Assembly (NCBI GenBank): GCA_947247005.1
Contig: OX365960.1
Coordinates: 19,282,533 to 19,346,532, forward strand
Length of the DNA: 64,000 bases
Source of the DNA: Spisula solida
Lineage: Eukaryota > Mollusca > Bivalvia > Venerida > Mactridae
Reading direction: 5' to 3'
The position numbers were made by a program, and so were the translations under genes. The notes below the pieces were generated by a model. That model saw nothing but the letters and a program-made list of their open reading frames with translations. It made no database searches and was not told where the DNA came from. Positions within the stretch are counted from its first letter, which is position 1. Each line of letters begins with the position of its first letter. Below are positions 23,962 through 35,399 of the stretch, piece by piece.

Positions 23962-24100
23962 ACCTTGTTTGGTTTCATCTATGATTTCTGTAAAATCATT
24001 AATACTCGTGGGGATTGGTTTTCTTATACCAACCTATTCCCGTGAAAATTAATCATTTTGCAGTATTAGAGGGTTCACTAAAATTACGATCATCACTACA

Positions 24101-24420
24101 CGTGACCCGTGGTATGTCACATGACCAATGGAATGTCACATGATCAATGAAATGTCACATGATCAATGGAATGTCACATGATCAATGGAATGTCACATGA
24201 TCAATGAAATGGAACATGCTCAATGGAATACCACATGATCCATGGAATTTCACGTGGCCAATGGAATGTCACATTATCAATGGAATGTCACATGATCCAT
24301 GGAATACCACATGCTCAATGGAATGTCACATGATCCGTTGAATGTCACATGATCAATGAAATGTCACATTATCAATGAAATTTCACATGATCAATGGAAT
24401 GTCACATGGTCAATGAAATA
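24101..24420 (+). repeat. 19-bp tandem array, about 17 units
   Basis: The unit is close to GTCACATGATCAATGGAAT, with substitutions among copies. Each unit contains CATG and usually the palindrome TGATCA. It lies about 700 bp downstream of gene 2 and has no coding content. Confidence 0.9.
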
Positions 24421-25492
24421 TAACCTGCCAGAACATGTCTAACGTATTTTCACAACTTATAACAGTTGAATTCCTCAAATGAGTTTGGATAGACCTAGTT
24501 GACTCAGTGATTTTTCTTGAACAAAATCAAACAGCCTGTGCCTTTAAAATTGGGAAATTTAAGTGCAACAATTCGCGAAATTGGGAATTATTAAAAAGGT
24601 TGTTTTGGTTAAAAGTGTTCATATTTTGCTATTTTCTACTGATAATACTCTTGTCATTGATCTATGTGGAAACGACTTTGCTAGTTTGAAAATCTAGCTT
24701 TGGTTTTGACTTTAAAACAGCTACTGTAATTGCTTTGAAACCTGCGAGCACAAAGGGGGAAAATATGCATACCATTTGGGAAAAAAATATGATTTTTTGG
24801 GGAAAATGGAGGTTAATTTGCTAGGGGAAGGTGCCTGTATTCGGCCCTAAAAAGAGCCCAAAAAATCACTGGTTGACTATTTAGAGAATCTATTTATTAC
24901 AGTTTTGTTACTCAAGAAGAATTAGAACTGAATACACTGATATGACTGTTAGACATCGTATTTTCAATATATCTTCTACATTTCGGCGATATAATACAAA
25001 TTCATCAGTGTAATAAAACAAATGCATTTTATTACAAAAAACTGGTCAATGTAAAACATTAAAAAGCGTGGTTGGGAGGCTATAAATTTTGTATTGAGAG
25101 ATAGAATTTGAGGTAAGAGACACAATCACAAAAAAATGTTGTATACCATACAAATATATCAGTGTAATAAAACAAATGGATTTTATTACAACACTGGTCA
25201 ATGTAAATATTAGTGGTTCAGGCTATAGATTTTGTATTGAGACTAAGAGTTAGATTTTGAGGGAATAAATAGAAACGTTCACACAAAACATGCTGTATAA
25301 AAATCGTTTTCAGCGAAAGAAGGGAGATAACTGTTACATGTACGTATATGGATCAAAGCAATTTCTTTGCCATTTTAGTAGCCTAGTAGCACGGGAGGTC
25401 ACTGTGTTTGAGTTCAGGACCAAAGGACTAATATTCTGTAAGAGTTGTCTACCGTACAATAAGAGTACAGTGGGGTTTCTAACTTGCGAAAA

Positions 25493-25941
25493 CCGTGTAG
25501 CAATACCACTTGAAAGGCTACAAATCACAAACGAAAATTGCTTCGCTTCGAAAACAAAAATAGCCGTAATTATTTTATTTATTCATTGATTTCTATGAAA
25601 CAAACTCCGATCTAAGAGAACATGTATATGCTTTAAACGAAATATAGGACCTTTTCAGCAGCCGGACCTTTTTTCCAGCACCCTGCGAAATCTTCAGATT
25701 TTTAAGTCGTCTTCTTTTCAAAGGTTTCACAGGGTGCTGGAGAAAACGGCCCAGCTACTATTCTGATAGGGATGCTACCTTTCGTGGAAAGCTTACATTT
25801 TTTCCACTAGACTGACAGGTTTTGTAATAATCGGTAAAGTGATGAAATACTTACGGCTATTTTCCAATGTTGACTAATTTCGTCTTGGAATTGATGCATT
25901 TTGTGACGTCAAATTCACGTGGTTTTGCTTTTTCTACACTG
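25493..25941. mobile_element. Second copy of the foldback family at 10204
   Basis: It begins GTGTAGCAATACCAC and ends CACGTGGTTTTGC..CTACAC. Shared internal landmarks with the first copy are the ATTGATTTCTATGAAA region, CCTTTTCAGCAG, CACCCTGCGAAA/TTTCACAGGGTG at the centre and CTTACGGCTATTTTCCAATG. It is more diverged than 10204-10624. TTTCTAACTTGCGA flanks it on both sides (near 25476 and 25957), possibly part of a larger nested structure. Confidence 0.65.
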
Positions 25942-26232
25942 TAACAAACGACTAGTTTTCTAACTTGCGAGATACCTCAAGCGGAAAAAATGGATAACAT
26001 CAGGAATGAGGGGTCGAGAGTGATTTATATTAGTTGAAAAAAACTTGCTTCACAATCGACCTTAAATAAATAAGTATAACCAAAACAAATTCAGGATCGA
26101 TTAATTATATGTAGCACTTCCATAGTCAAGTTTTGTTTCTGTTACTTGTTTGAATCCTGTACCTTTCCCAGGATTAGCTCATATAGAATTATGGTCATCC
26201 TGATCAATCGCTGGACAGGATACTACCACAAT

Positions 26233-26458
26233 TCGCTGGCTTAGAATTAGAAGGTGATAAGTACACAATCAATATATATTTTTAGAAAACAAGAAAAAAT
26301 TGTTTGAAAGCTACTCTTTACTTATGGAAAAACACGCCTTTTAAACTTCAGTTAGGTCAATATGACCACTTCCTCATGAAAAAAGACTCCCAAAGAGAGC
26401 ATTGAGATGTAGATTTCAAATATGTATGAATCTTATAAGGTCGTAAGTAGAACTTCCG
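26233..26458 (+). repeat. Dispersed repeat (CTGGCTTAGAA family), copy 1
   Basis: Contains CTGGCTTAGAATTAGAAGGT, AAGTACA, a TTGAGAAAACAA-like region, CTTATGGAAAAACA, AAACTTCAGTT..GT and AGATTTCAAATATGTAT. The same order is seen at about 31489-31980, where it is interrupted by the foldback at 31588-31846, and in part at 43162-43250. Confidence 0.6.
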
Positions 26459-26532
26459 GTTATTACAATAAGTCATACACATTGAATTGCTTAGTCTCCC
26501 TATAAGTCATACAATTATTTGGTTTGTACGCT

Positions 26533-28304
26533 GTGAAAATGTGTGCATTCTTAAATGTACCCAGTGTAGAAATCCCTAAAATGAGATAATGATATTCCTA
26601 TAAACATTTTTGCGCTGCATCTGCACTATACAATCAGTAATCTATCAAGGACTGGAACATTGCACGTTTTTACATTCAATGAAAACAGTATATTTTCCCA
26701 CAAGGCGAGTTACCCTAGCTTTACGCTTATATAAAAAGGAAACGTAAGTGATTGTGTATTGAACAATACAATTAGATAAATAATTAAATACAGTTTCAAA
26801 CACGTAGCCTTTTACCAATTGTCGCTGGAAAATAGAGTGTATGGAAATCAAAAATAAAATGGGACTCAGAGTCACCCGGAAACGATCTCGGTTTGGATTT
26901 GCAGCCATTACTCGAACTCAGGACTCAACACTCAAATATTGCAATTCACTCTTTTTAGGATCGAATTTTTTGGAGAGCACGAAGTTGTAATAATGTTAAA
27001 TCGGTACTAACCATTATTTTTGGCTTACTTCATAGTGTAATATAGTGTATTTGTAAGCTATAATTGTAATGTATCCGTCTGGGTGATGAGTGTGGCACTC
27101 AGATGCAATAATTACATATATACCTCATAAATAGTACACAATGGCAAAGAAAATGTGTCAAATGTTATTTACAACACTCATAAAACAATTTATATAGTTC
27201 CCTCATCTAAATATGCAATATATGACAAATAATGGCTTATTATATTGCATTTTCAATATTTGAGTGTTGAATGCTGAGTGTAAGTATTTGTTGTAGTTCC
27301 GGACCCTGGTTTGGAAATCGAACGACTCGCGGCATACACTTTGTTAGAAGCATCCGCTTGACATGCCTCAGGATCACACACTCGGACAGTTAAGTTTTTA
27401 CTTAAAATCCATTCGATGTACGTTATAAACAACCAAAACAATCCCAATTTTACATAAATCACTCTCGACTCCTCATTCCCGATGGTTTGTAATAATAATA
27501 ATATCTTTATTTAAAAAAGATGACACAATAAGATCAAACAAATTATTCAAAGGATTATCTTTTTTACAATGTGGTCTTCTAACTGAAATAACATATACAT
27601 GCAATAGTACTTATTATGTCATATAATAGACAGACACACCCATCTCAACAGTAATTAAAAATAGAATGATTATAATAGTAAAATGAACATGTCGACTAAT
27701 ATTTTGACATCAGATATTTCTTATATTTATGTTTAAAAGCTGATAATGAATTTAAATTTCCATCGACTGAACGATATGAGTGATGCCATTGTCCCATTTT
27801 AACACAGATCACTAACCAAGGAAATACACATGTGCGGTATTGGTCTAGGTAGACGTTGAATCTACAGCGGCAAGTGACCACAATAGAGGAATATGATTTG
27901 AGTAAAAACCTTATTTAGGATCATTGTTAAAACAAGTTCTACAATTGTCACTCACTCGGAACATCTCTCCTGTTCGTATCCATCGCCAAGATGGTAGGGG
28001 AGACAAGCAGGTTTATTCTTTTTATGATGAGCACAACATCAGGGAACTACCGGTGATTTTGGTCAGGGAATTACCGGTGATTTTGGTTAGGGAAAACCGG
28101 TGAAGTGAACAACTCTACCTACCGAACTCTTTATGCTCAACCATCCTAGGGTATACCGAGGTTTCGTTACTCTTAAATACACAAAAGGGAGATTTTAGCT
28201 GAAAGGATCGGAATAGAGTGAAAAAAACGGTCAGGATGATCTAGGTCAAATCTGAGTCAAGCTCCACAATAACCTATCTGGGATAAACAACTGGAAGTAA
28301 ATGG
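26533..28304. other. No gene seen; one possible retroelement 3' fragment
   Basis: Short ORFs on the minus strand (26645, 27253, 27696) have no recognisable features. A stretch near 27490-27670 starting ATAATATCTTTATTT resembles retroelement 3' sequence on the reverse strand, similar in style to 5540-5640 and 30765-30870. Confidence 0.3.
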
Positions 28305-28305
28305 G

Positions 28306-28400
28306 AGCGAAATAAGGTGAAAGCGAGCGAAAAAAGGCGAAAGCGAGCGAAATAAGGTGAAAGCGAGCGAAAGAAGGTGAAAGCGAGCGAAAGAAGGTGG
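28306..28400 (+). repeat. 20-bp tandem repeat, about 5 units
   Basis: The unit AAGCGAGCGAAATAAGGTGA repeats with period 20 and small changes (AAAAAAGGC, AAGAAGGTG). It is purine-rich on the + strand. Confidence 0.9.
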
Positions 28401-28973
28401 ACCATTGCATGAAATCTCAAATGTATGCAGTAAGTGATGGTTCCTTTTCGTCTTTCATGTCATGCTATAGAACATTAAAGTCTTAAAGCTTACAGAAAAT
28501 AGAGTATTTCCATAAAGTGTTTGATGAGGACATATTGTATCGTATGTCTTTAAATTTTGTCACATTTCGATAATGATAAAATAATGGTTTACATGTATTA
28601 CAACCAACATGTATTGATTAATGTATTGATTAATTAAGGCATGAGTTCAATTAAACAAATTACCAGCATCATGTCGGTGACAGTCGGTATAAAAACGAGC
28701 TGACTGTGTTAATTACTCTCTCATCATAGGAATATCAGGAAAACAGTGCTGAGTTTTCTAATTGTTCCCAGGGGACCTAGCTTAGTTAAGCCAGACATAC
28801 GGAATTCATACGGAATACGTTATTGCCACTTGCTTGTAGTTTCCAGTTTGTAGTTTTCAATTTCAGAACTAGTATGTGCACTACTCATTGTGATAACACA
28901 TATTTTAAAAAATAGGCTGCTCCTCTGAATTTTGTTTTTATTTTTATGAAATCCATTTTTGTGATCACATTGG

Positions 28974-29316
28974 TTAAAGGGGCATGCCCTGTGACTGAAG
29001 TGTCTCGAATAGTAATCAAATTGGTATCATTTTAATACTGAAGTCAAATAATGAAAACCCTGTAAAAAGTTACGAAATATCCCGCTAGTTTTTTTAAAAC
29101 AAATATTTCAAGAATAACTAAACATCGTTGTCGTCAATAGAAGGTTGACAGCTTTTTATTCAAATCGATGTACAAAATATCAAAGCGCGCATTACAGATT
29201 AAATTTTAATTCAAATTCATCTTTGACTTTTCGGTAATGGTTGGTTTAACAAGTGATAATCGCAAATTTGTTGTATGTAAACCAAGACACTCCAGTTTCT
29301 GGGCATGCCCCTTTAA
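28974..29316. mobile_element. TTAA-flanked MITE
   Basis: The ends TTAAAGGGGCATGCCC and GGGCATGCCCCTTTAA are perfect 16-bp inverted repeats. The outermost TTAA on both sides fits the target duplication of piggyBac-type elements. The interior (about 310 bp) is AT-rich and non-coding. Confidence 0.8.
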
Positions 29317-29445
29317 TATTACCTTAATTAGAAAATTTGTAATCAAAACGCTACTGAACATATCACTCTAGCCTAAGGACTGTAACTAATTCCGGGCCGG
29401 GTTTGTTACCAAAATGGTCAGGTATATACACTACCCCTTCTGCAG

Positions 29446-29911
29446 CATATGCCTGGCTACGCAGCTGCTCTACAATGTAGCGTTCAGCATCTATACAATG
29501 ATCATCTTTCAGAACGTGCCCGGCTACGATCTTGTTGTGTGTTTTAACCTAATAGACATTGCTCAGTATCTGTTGATATGTATACACAGCCCCTCTAACT
29601 CACAACTTTGCGAACTACACTCCTGCAGTAAGTTAACATAGCTGATAAACATCGAATCTACGTTCCTATATTCAGTATAAATACACTGTTATGTTCAGAA
29701 CATGCCAGACTACACACCAGCAGTGCGTTAACCTAACTAATACACTCTGCACTGTTAGAATTCAATCTATTTACAATGATCCTCTTTCAGAACGTTCTAT
29801 GCTACGCTCCAGCAGTGAGTTTTTTACCTAGCTAATGGACACTCTGCACAGTTAGTATTCAGCATTTAAACAATGATACTTCTTCAGAACGTGCTAGGCT
29901 ACGCTCCAGCA
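29446..29911 (+). repeat. Tandem repeat of about 91-97 bp whose units carry 24-nt microexon-like segments
   Basis: Five 24-nt segments at 29513-29536, 29604-29627, 29699-29722, 29791-29814 and 29888-29911 align; a sixth, more divergent one starts at 29446. Four of these five are preceded by TTCAG; the 29604 copy has CTCAC instead. All five are followed by GTGTGT, GTAAGT, GTGCGT or GTGAGT. Each reads as eight codons, such as NVLGYAPA, NVLCYAPA, NMPDYTPA, NFANYTPA and NVPGYDLV. Spacers of 67-73 bp would be very short introns. It may be a microexon gene or merely a minisatellite whose unit contains splice-like motifs. Confidence 0.5.
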
Positions 29912-30671
29912 GTGAGTTTTTTACCTAGCTTATGGACAGGTAACGTTCAACATCTATATACACGTGTCTCTGGGAATACTGCATATCATAACAATCATAG
30001 ATCTAGGTAGCATCACAAACCCATACAGAAAGGATCGCACGCATGATGAACGTACTACTGTTTAAGTTAGAGGCGAGGAAATATTGGCATTTATAAAATT
30101 CGCGAATATACCTCACGCGAAAATTTTGCCCTAAACAGAATATTATCTACAACTTGTTTCTAATCATTAAATGCATTATCAAGATATGTTTTTATTTTGT
30201 TCATCAAGTAATGCTTTGTTAGATAGTTTGCACCATTCGATTATGAGCGAGTCGAGCACGCATAGTAAGGACTGTAGAAGTGTGCTTTACGATTTAGTAT
30301 AATTAATTTTGATTCGGTACAACTGCCGAGTCCGCCCTTTAGAATATTATATCATCTCCTTCCACTCTCCTCCCCTCTACCACTTTATCGCCTACCGTGT
30401 CACCCTCTCTCCACGTTCTCCCTCTCTCCCTTTCCCCTCTCCATCTGTCTAAGTCTGCCCCTCTCCCTATTTCTCCATACAACTGCTTGAATGGCTTATC
30501 TATAATTATCTATAATTACCTATAATTATACCACATGTACTATGATTAACCTAACAGTTCATACGGGTACGCTACACGTAATCTCCTATATTGCATGTTG
30601 TCTTAGTCATACAGCCGGTCATTTAACGCATTAACCAACGAAATATAAGTTTCTGGAATGTACAAACCGAT

Positions 30672-31133
30672 CCAGTATGCTAGTTCCAAGCAAAGCTATT
30701 AAACAGACTAAACAAATAAGATTTTGTATATACCCACCTATGCACCATTTTTTACAGTTTTAGTTTCAGTTTCAGTTTATTCAATAATTTCAAAGTCCTG
30801 TAGAATACAGGATATATATGCATAACGAATTTACACTAGCAATTTAGCTGTCACAGTGACGCTGGTATGCGACATTAAACAGCGTTTTGGAATATTGATC
30901 AAAAAATGAAATAAGTCTAACAATCAATGAGAAAATTAATGTTAATGTTTCAAATATTTAAGTTTTCTATTACACAAGAGCATTTTGAAATGATAGAAAT
31001 TAAAATGTTATCGTTTTATTACACTAACCATGTGTGGCTAATCTGTTCAAAATTCTGTATGCTAGTGCCAAGCAAAGCTATTAAACAGGCTTAACAAATA
31101 AAATGTTGTATATAACCACCCATGCACCTTTTA
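30672..31133 (+). repeat. 90-bp segment in direct duplicate, flanking inserted sequence
   Basis: CCAAGCAAAGCTATTAAACA occurs near 30687 and 31069 in matching contexts (about 30672-30760 and 31046-31133). The intervening block begins with TTTCAG-rich sequence and TTTATTCAATAATTTC and may be an inserted retroelement fragment. Confidence 0.6.
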
Positions 31134-31587
31134 CACACTATACACATAAACCTGCAAAAATGTCGTCATATGGATAAAACAACCACCTGTTATAAGCGAT
31201 CAATACTGTAAAATCTGAATCATCATTTGATATATCAAAATGTTTCTGCCTCGAGGTCGCCCTTTACAGCCGTTTCTCAATTGACGTACGATTTTCTTCG
31301 TCGTACGATGCTTTCGAGTCTTCAGCGGAATATTTCTGGCATAGATTGAAAAGGTCGTAAGTGTTACTTACTCTTCTTACGTGCCTATTTTCAGAAGAAT
31401 CGGAACAGCTCTTGTTGACCGAATTAAAGTTAAAAACAAACTTGTTTTTCTCATTCTAAGCCGACGATATACGTATTGATTAGTTCATATCGCTGGCTTA
31501 GAAGAAGGTCCTAAGTACAAAAACGCTATTTTGAGAAAACAAAGAAAAAAACTGTCTGAAAACATCTCTTTATCCTATGGAAAAACA

Positions 31588-31846
31588 AGCTGTGTGAAGT
31601 TGGCTCAACATACGACATACGACATACATCGTCCAATGTCGTCCAATGTCAAGCTGGACGACATTCGATTTTTGATGCTTTTTTGAATGTCGTCCAATGT
31701 CAAGCTGGACGACATTCGATGATTTGTTGAATGTCGTCCAATGTCGAGCTGGACGGCATTCGATGATTTTTTGAATGTCGTCCAATGTCGAGCTGGACGA
31801 CATTCGATATTTTGAATGTCGTATGTTGAGCCAACTTCACACAGCT
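31588..31846. mobile_element. Mutator-like foldback element with exact 9-bp target duplication
   Basis: The 29-bp ends (31588-31616 and 31818-31846) are perfect inverted repeats. GGAAAAACA flanks both sides exactly (31579-31587 and 31847-31855), the 9-bp duplication length typical of Mutator-like elements. The interior is a tandem array of four units of about 50 bp, each with a palindrome TGTCGTCCA..TGGACGACA around an AGCT centre. The host sequence is a copy of the dispersed repeat at 26233. The ORFs here encode only the repeat. Confidence 0.85.
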
Positions 31847-32765
31847 GGAAAAACAAGCTTTTTGTACTTCAGTTTGGTTAACATGACCTGTCCCGATTTT
31901 CATGAAAGTAGGCTAATAAGCGCCTTAATTTTGACGCAGATTTCAAATATGTATATCTCATAATGTCGTAGGTAGCACTTAAGATCTTCTCATTCTAAGT
32001 CAGCGATATATTGATAGGTCTATATTACCATACGTTTCTACTACAGTTGTGAACTATTCGTACAATGGTTGTACGACGATCGAAGATTAAAATCGTCGTA
32101 CGATAATCTAACGATACAGAGCATCGTTCGAGGAAAGTTCGCAAAGGACCTAGCGTTGGAACTTATAGTCTTACATGACATTACCCGTCGAACGATGGTC
32201 GCAAGAAGCTGAAAAATTGTTTTGCAGATGTGCAATTGTCGTATTCCCAAATTGAGCATCGGAGATCCATCTAATATTCGAAAGTTGGTCGAAAGTCCCG
32301 ATTTTCGATATCTATACAAATTATTACTCGTATCGCCTCCACAGGTTTAGTTAAGTCGAAATCGTTTGGACGAATTATTATTCCACGGTCCCGAAAGTTC
32401 GAAATAAGCCATACTCGACTGCCTGTCAATTAAAAAAATGCAACATAAATTCTATAATTTATTATGTAAAAGAACATAAATATCGATATAAAGCCAGAGC
32501 CCCGGATTCAAACGATTTGACTCATTCGTGTACACATGTCCCGCGTTGTATGAGACATTATAGAAGAATAAATGAGTATACCGCGGCAAAAACATACAAT
32601 TATACGCAAATAAACACATGCATCTTAGTCTAAGAATGTGTTGTGGTGAATAGTTGGCATGTCAGCGTGACGTTTATCTATCTTGTGTAGCATAATGCAA
32701 CGTACTGATCAGATCTTATAGGTCTGCTAGGCCTCAAATATAAAAATATGTGTTTTTCTTCACGA

Positions 32766-33497
32766 TAAGGCCTAAAATAAAATATTGTTTGTTTCCCCAT
32801 CCTCTACCTACCCGAAAAAACGGCCCAACCCAAAATATTGTATTGGCAAAATTGAAATAATATTTTTTTTATGAAATATTTGGCACGAAAATATTATTTT
32901 TTGTATAAAAGCTTGTTTCTTACTGGTAAATTTGGTACCTATTAATTATAAATGTGAGACTTGGGTTTCCCTTAGTTATTTCTAAATTTCCTTAATTGTA
33001 TGTCTTCACCAATAACTATCATTCTGAAACATTTCCACAAAAAAATATTTAACCAACCTACCTACTTGTTCTAAATCTGCTTGGGTCGGGAAGGGGAAAC
33101 AAAAAATAGTTTAAGTTCGGCCTAATGTAGCCCCAAATTCGCCTGTAACCAAAGACATTTGATTGAGAAATCAGAAGAAGGGGGGAGGCAAATAACTTCA
33201 GTAAAACATACCGAACACATGTTTTTTCTGCGGGCTTCAAATTCTGAATTATTTGTTAATCCAATGTGTGATTTAATTTCTGCGTTACTTATTTCTGCGG
33301 CAACATATTTTGATACCGGTATCGCATAAATCAACTTTTTTATTTTTAATTAATTTTATTATTATTTATTATATTTATTATTTATATTAATTTTATTACT
33401 TAAATCTCTCTTATATAATTATCTTCCGACCAATCCGACTCTTACCATAACATGGGTTGCGGGAAGGGAAACAAACGAAAATTTATTATAGGCCTTA
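32766..33497. mobile_element. TIR element, about 730 bp (TAAGGCCT family)
   Basis: The left end TAAGGCCTAAAATAAAATAT continues into TTGTTTGTTTCCC; the right end carries GGGAAACAAACG and closes with TATAGGCCTTA. A shorter relative is at about 54312-54512. An inner GGGGAAACAAAAAATAG near 33095 suggests a nested or partial copy. There is no transposase. Confidence 0.6.
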
Positions 33498-33814
33498 CTA
33501 ACTAAAGTACTGTAACTGACATTGACAACACAATATTTAATCCCGATTCCCTAACATGCGTACGGAATGCGCTTCCTTAGTCTGATAGTCCTGTAACAGT
33601 AACTGGTAACAGTAAGAGCTTTCGTTGATCAATATGTCTAGGAGTCTGCCCACAGGTAACTGTATCATTGATAAAGAGTAAAAAATCTTTTTAAAAAATT
33701 ATGTTATCCAAGATACTGTAAATGTTATATAAAAACATTTGTTTTTGAATTTTTTTTTAGATACAGTTACCTGTGATTTTGCCCGGCTAGATCAGTCGAC
33801 AGTGATGCAACCGC

Positions 33815-34078
33815 CTCTTCGATAGCCTAGTGGTAGAGTGTCCGCTTTGGATTCGGGAATTCATGGGTTCGATCACAGGCCGCGTAATACCAAAGACGAA
33901 ATAAAAATGGTACTAGTACTCCCCTTGCTTGACGGTCAGTATGAAAGGGAATGTGGCTTATCTTCTCTTGGTGGGTGTGATTGTAAAAAAGACAAACCCA
34001 GTGCAGTATCGCAGATAGATCACACGCTTTCCAGTGCAGTATCGCAGATAGATCACACGCTTTCCAGTGCAGTAATGT
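33815..34078 (+). repeat. tRNA-derived SINE with 34-bp duplication downstream
   Basis: A-box TAGCCTAGTGG and B-box-like GGTTCGATCAC are correctly spaced, followed by ACCAAAGACGAAAT. The same post-B-box block occurs at 44009 and in shorter form at 55940 and 59942. Downstream, CCAGTGCAGTATCGCAGATA is part of a 34-bp unit present twice (about 33998-34066). The ORF at 33838 runs through the SINE and is not a gene. Confidence 0.65.
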
Positions 34079-34229
34079 AGTTATTACACTCTATTCCGCC
34101 GTAACTATAATACAAATTGTAGAACAAACACGATGCTATCGCATACAATATATAATAATAATATATCTCTGACAGCAGCGTGCTACATAATTGCTATAAT
34201 TATGAATCTTTCCATTTCATATTCACAGC

Positions 34230-34400
34230 GTATAAACCTAACCACTGTATGACTAATTGGGATACTATATAACTCCGTTTGTATGACTTATTGCGAGCAA
34301 AAGCACCTGTGACTTCCGGTCACTGTATGACTTATTGGGATACCATACGATTCAACGTGTATGCCTTTTTGCGATAACCGGAAGTTGACTCGTTTATACA
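34230..34400 (+). repeat. Dispersed repeat with CTGTATGACTTATTGGGATA motifs
   Basis: Two related motifs, ACTGTATGACTAATTGGGAT and CTGTATGACTTATTGGGATA, are separated by ACTTCCGGT. Similar sequence on either strand is found near 26450-26525 (ACTTCCGGTTATTACAATAA) and 51135-51230. Probably an old mobile element. Confidence 0.5.
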
Positions 34401-35399
34401 CTGTGATATTTGAATAATTATGTATTATAATTGTTTCAAACAGAATCTAGTACAGAATTTGATGGACAATCTATTCTAAGAAGACTGCCTATTTTTATGT
34501 TTTCAAAATGACGAAACTAAGACCAGTTCCGCTAGTAATCCTGTGACTTCTATGCATCTTCGCGAGATTTAAAAAAAATTATACAGAAATAGAGCAGTTT
34601 GAAGCAGGAGCTCAGAATAAAACCACGTGCCAGGCACACATGCGCAATGTTCATTGTTCAATAATAATGTTACACTTGTACGGAAAACTTATCTTTGTTT
34701 ATCGGCTTCATGAAGTATACAAGAGAGAAAAAGATCATATAAATATTTATTACCATAAGGGTACTTATCTATCTTATTCGCACATAAATTTGAAAGCAGT
34801 CGAACCAGAAAAAAACATGCTGATATTTTAGTTGCTGTTTTTCGCGTGTAATTATACTATCAGATGCCATGAGACTGATAAGCCGCCAGCAGGAAGGTGT
34901 ACTTGCAATAGTAACATTTTCTACTGACATCTGGTATTTTCCCAATACACAAAACTATCGTTGATATATATACTACTATAATGGTCCTGGCTGCTTCTCG
35001 ACTGACTCTCAGCATAGACGACTGTATGTTTTACACTACATACATACTTTGTGTATTACACATATGTTAGTTCAAGAATATTTGGCACGGATTAATCACC
35101 GTTCTCGTACGTTGGCAGGTAAATCGGGAAGGTGTAGCTTTACAGAGTCTGTGCAAAACGTAGACGGTTTGACCTTAATAAGGTACAAGAAATGAACAAA
35201 AGTGATGACGTATTACGCAGAAATAACCAGAAATGTGTTCCAAAACTTAACGTAAGTTGTGAATAACATGGAGTTTTAATGAAATTACTGGACTAAGTTT
35301 GACTTCCGCGGTTTATTTTAGTGACTAGGATTAATTTATTTGTATAGTGAGTTGTATATTTCTTTCACGTTTTGTAGAATATACTTTTATCATATAAAC

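Noticed and set aside
35340..35399. N-terminal extension of the SOGA/MTCL ORF (20 residues before the ATG)
   Set aside because: The open frame starts at a TTG codon and the extra peptide is hydrophobic and unlike the family. ATG at 35400 has a good context.
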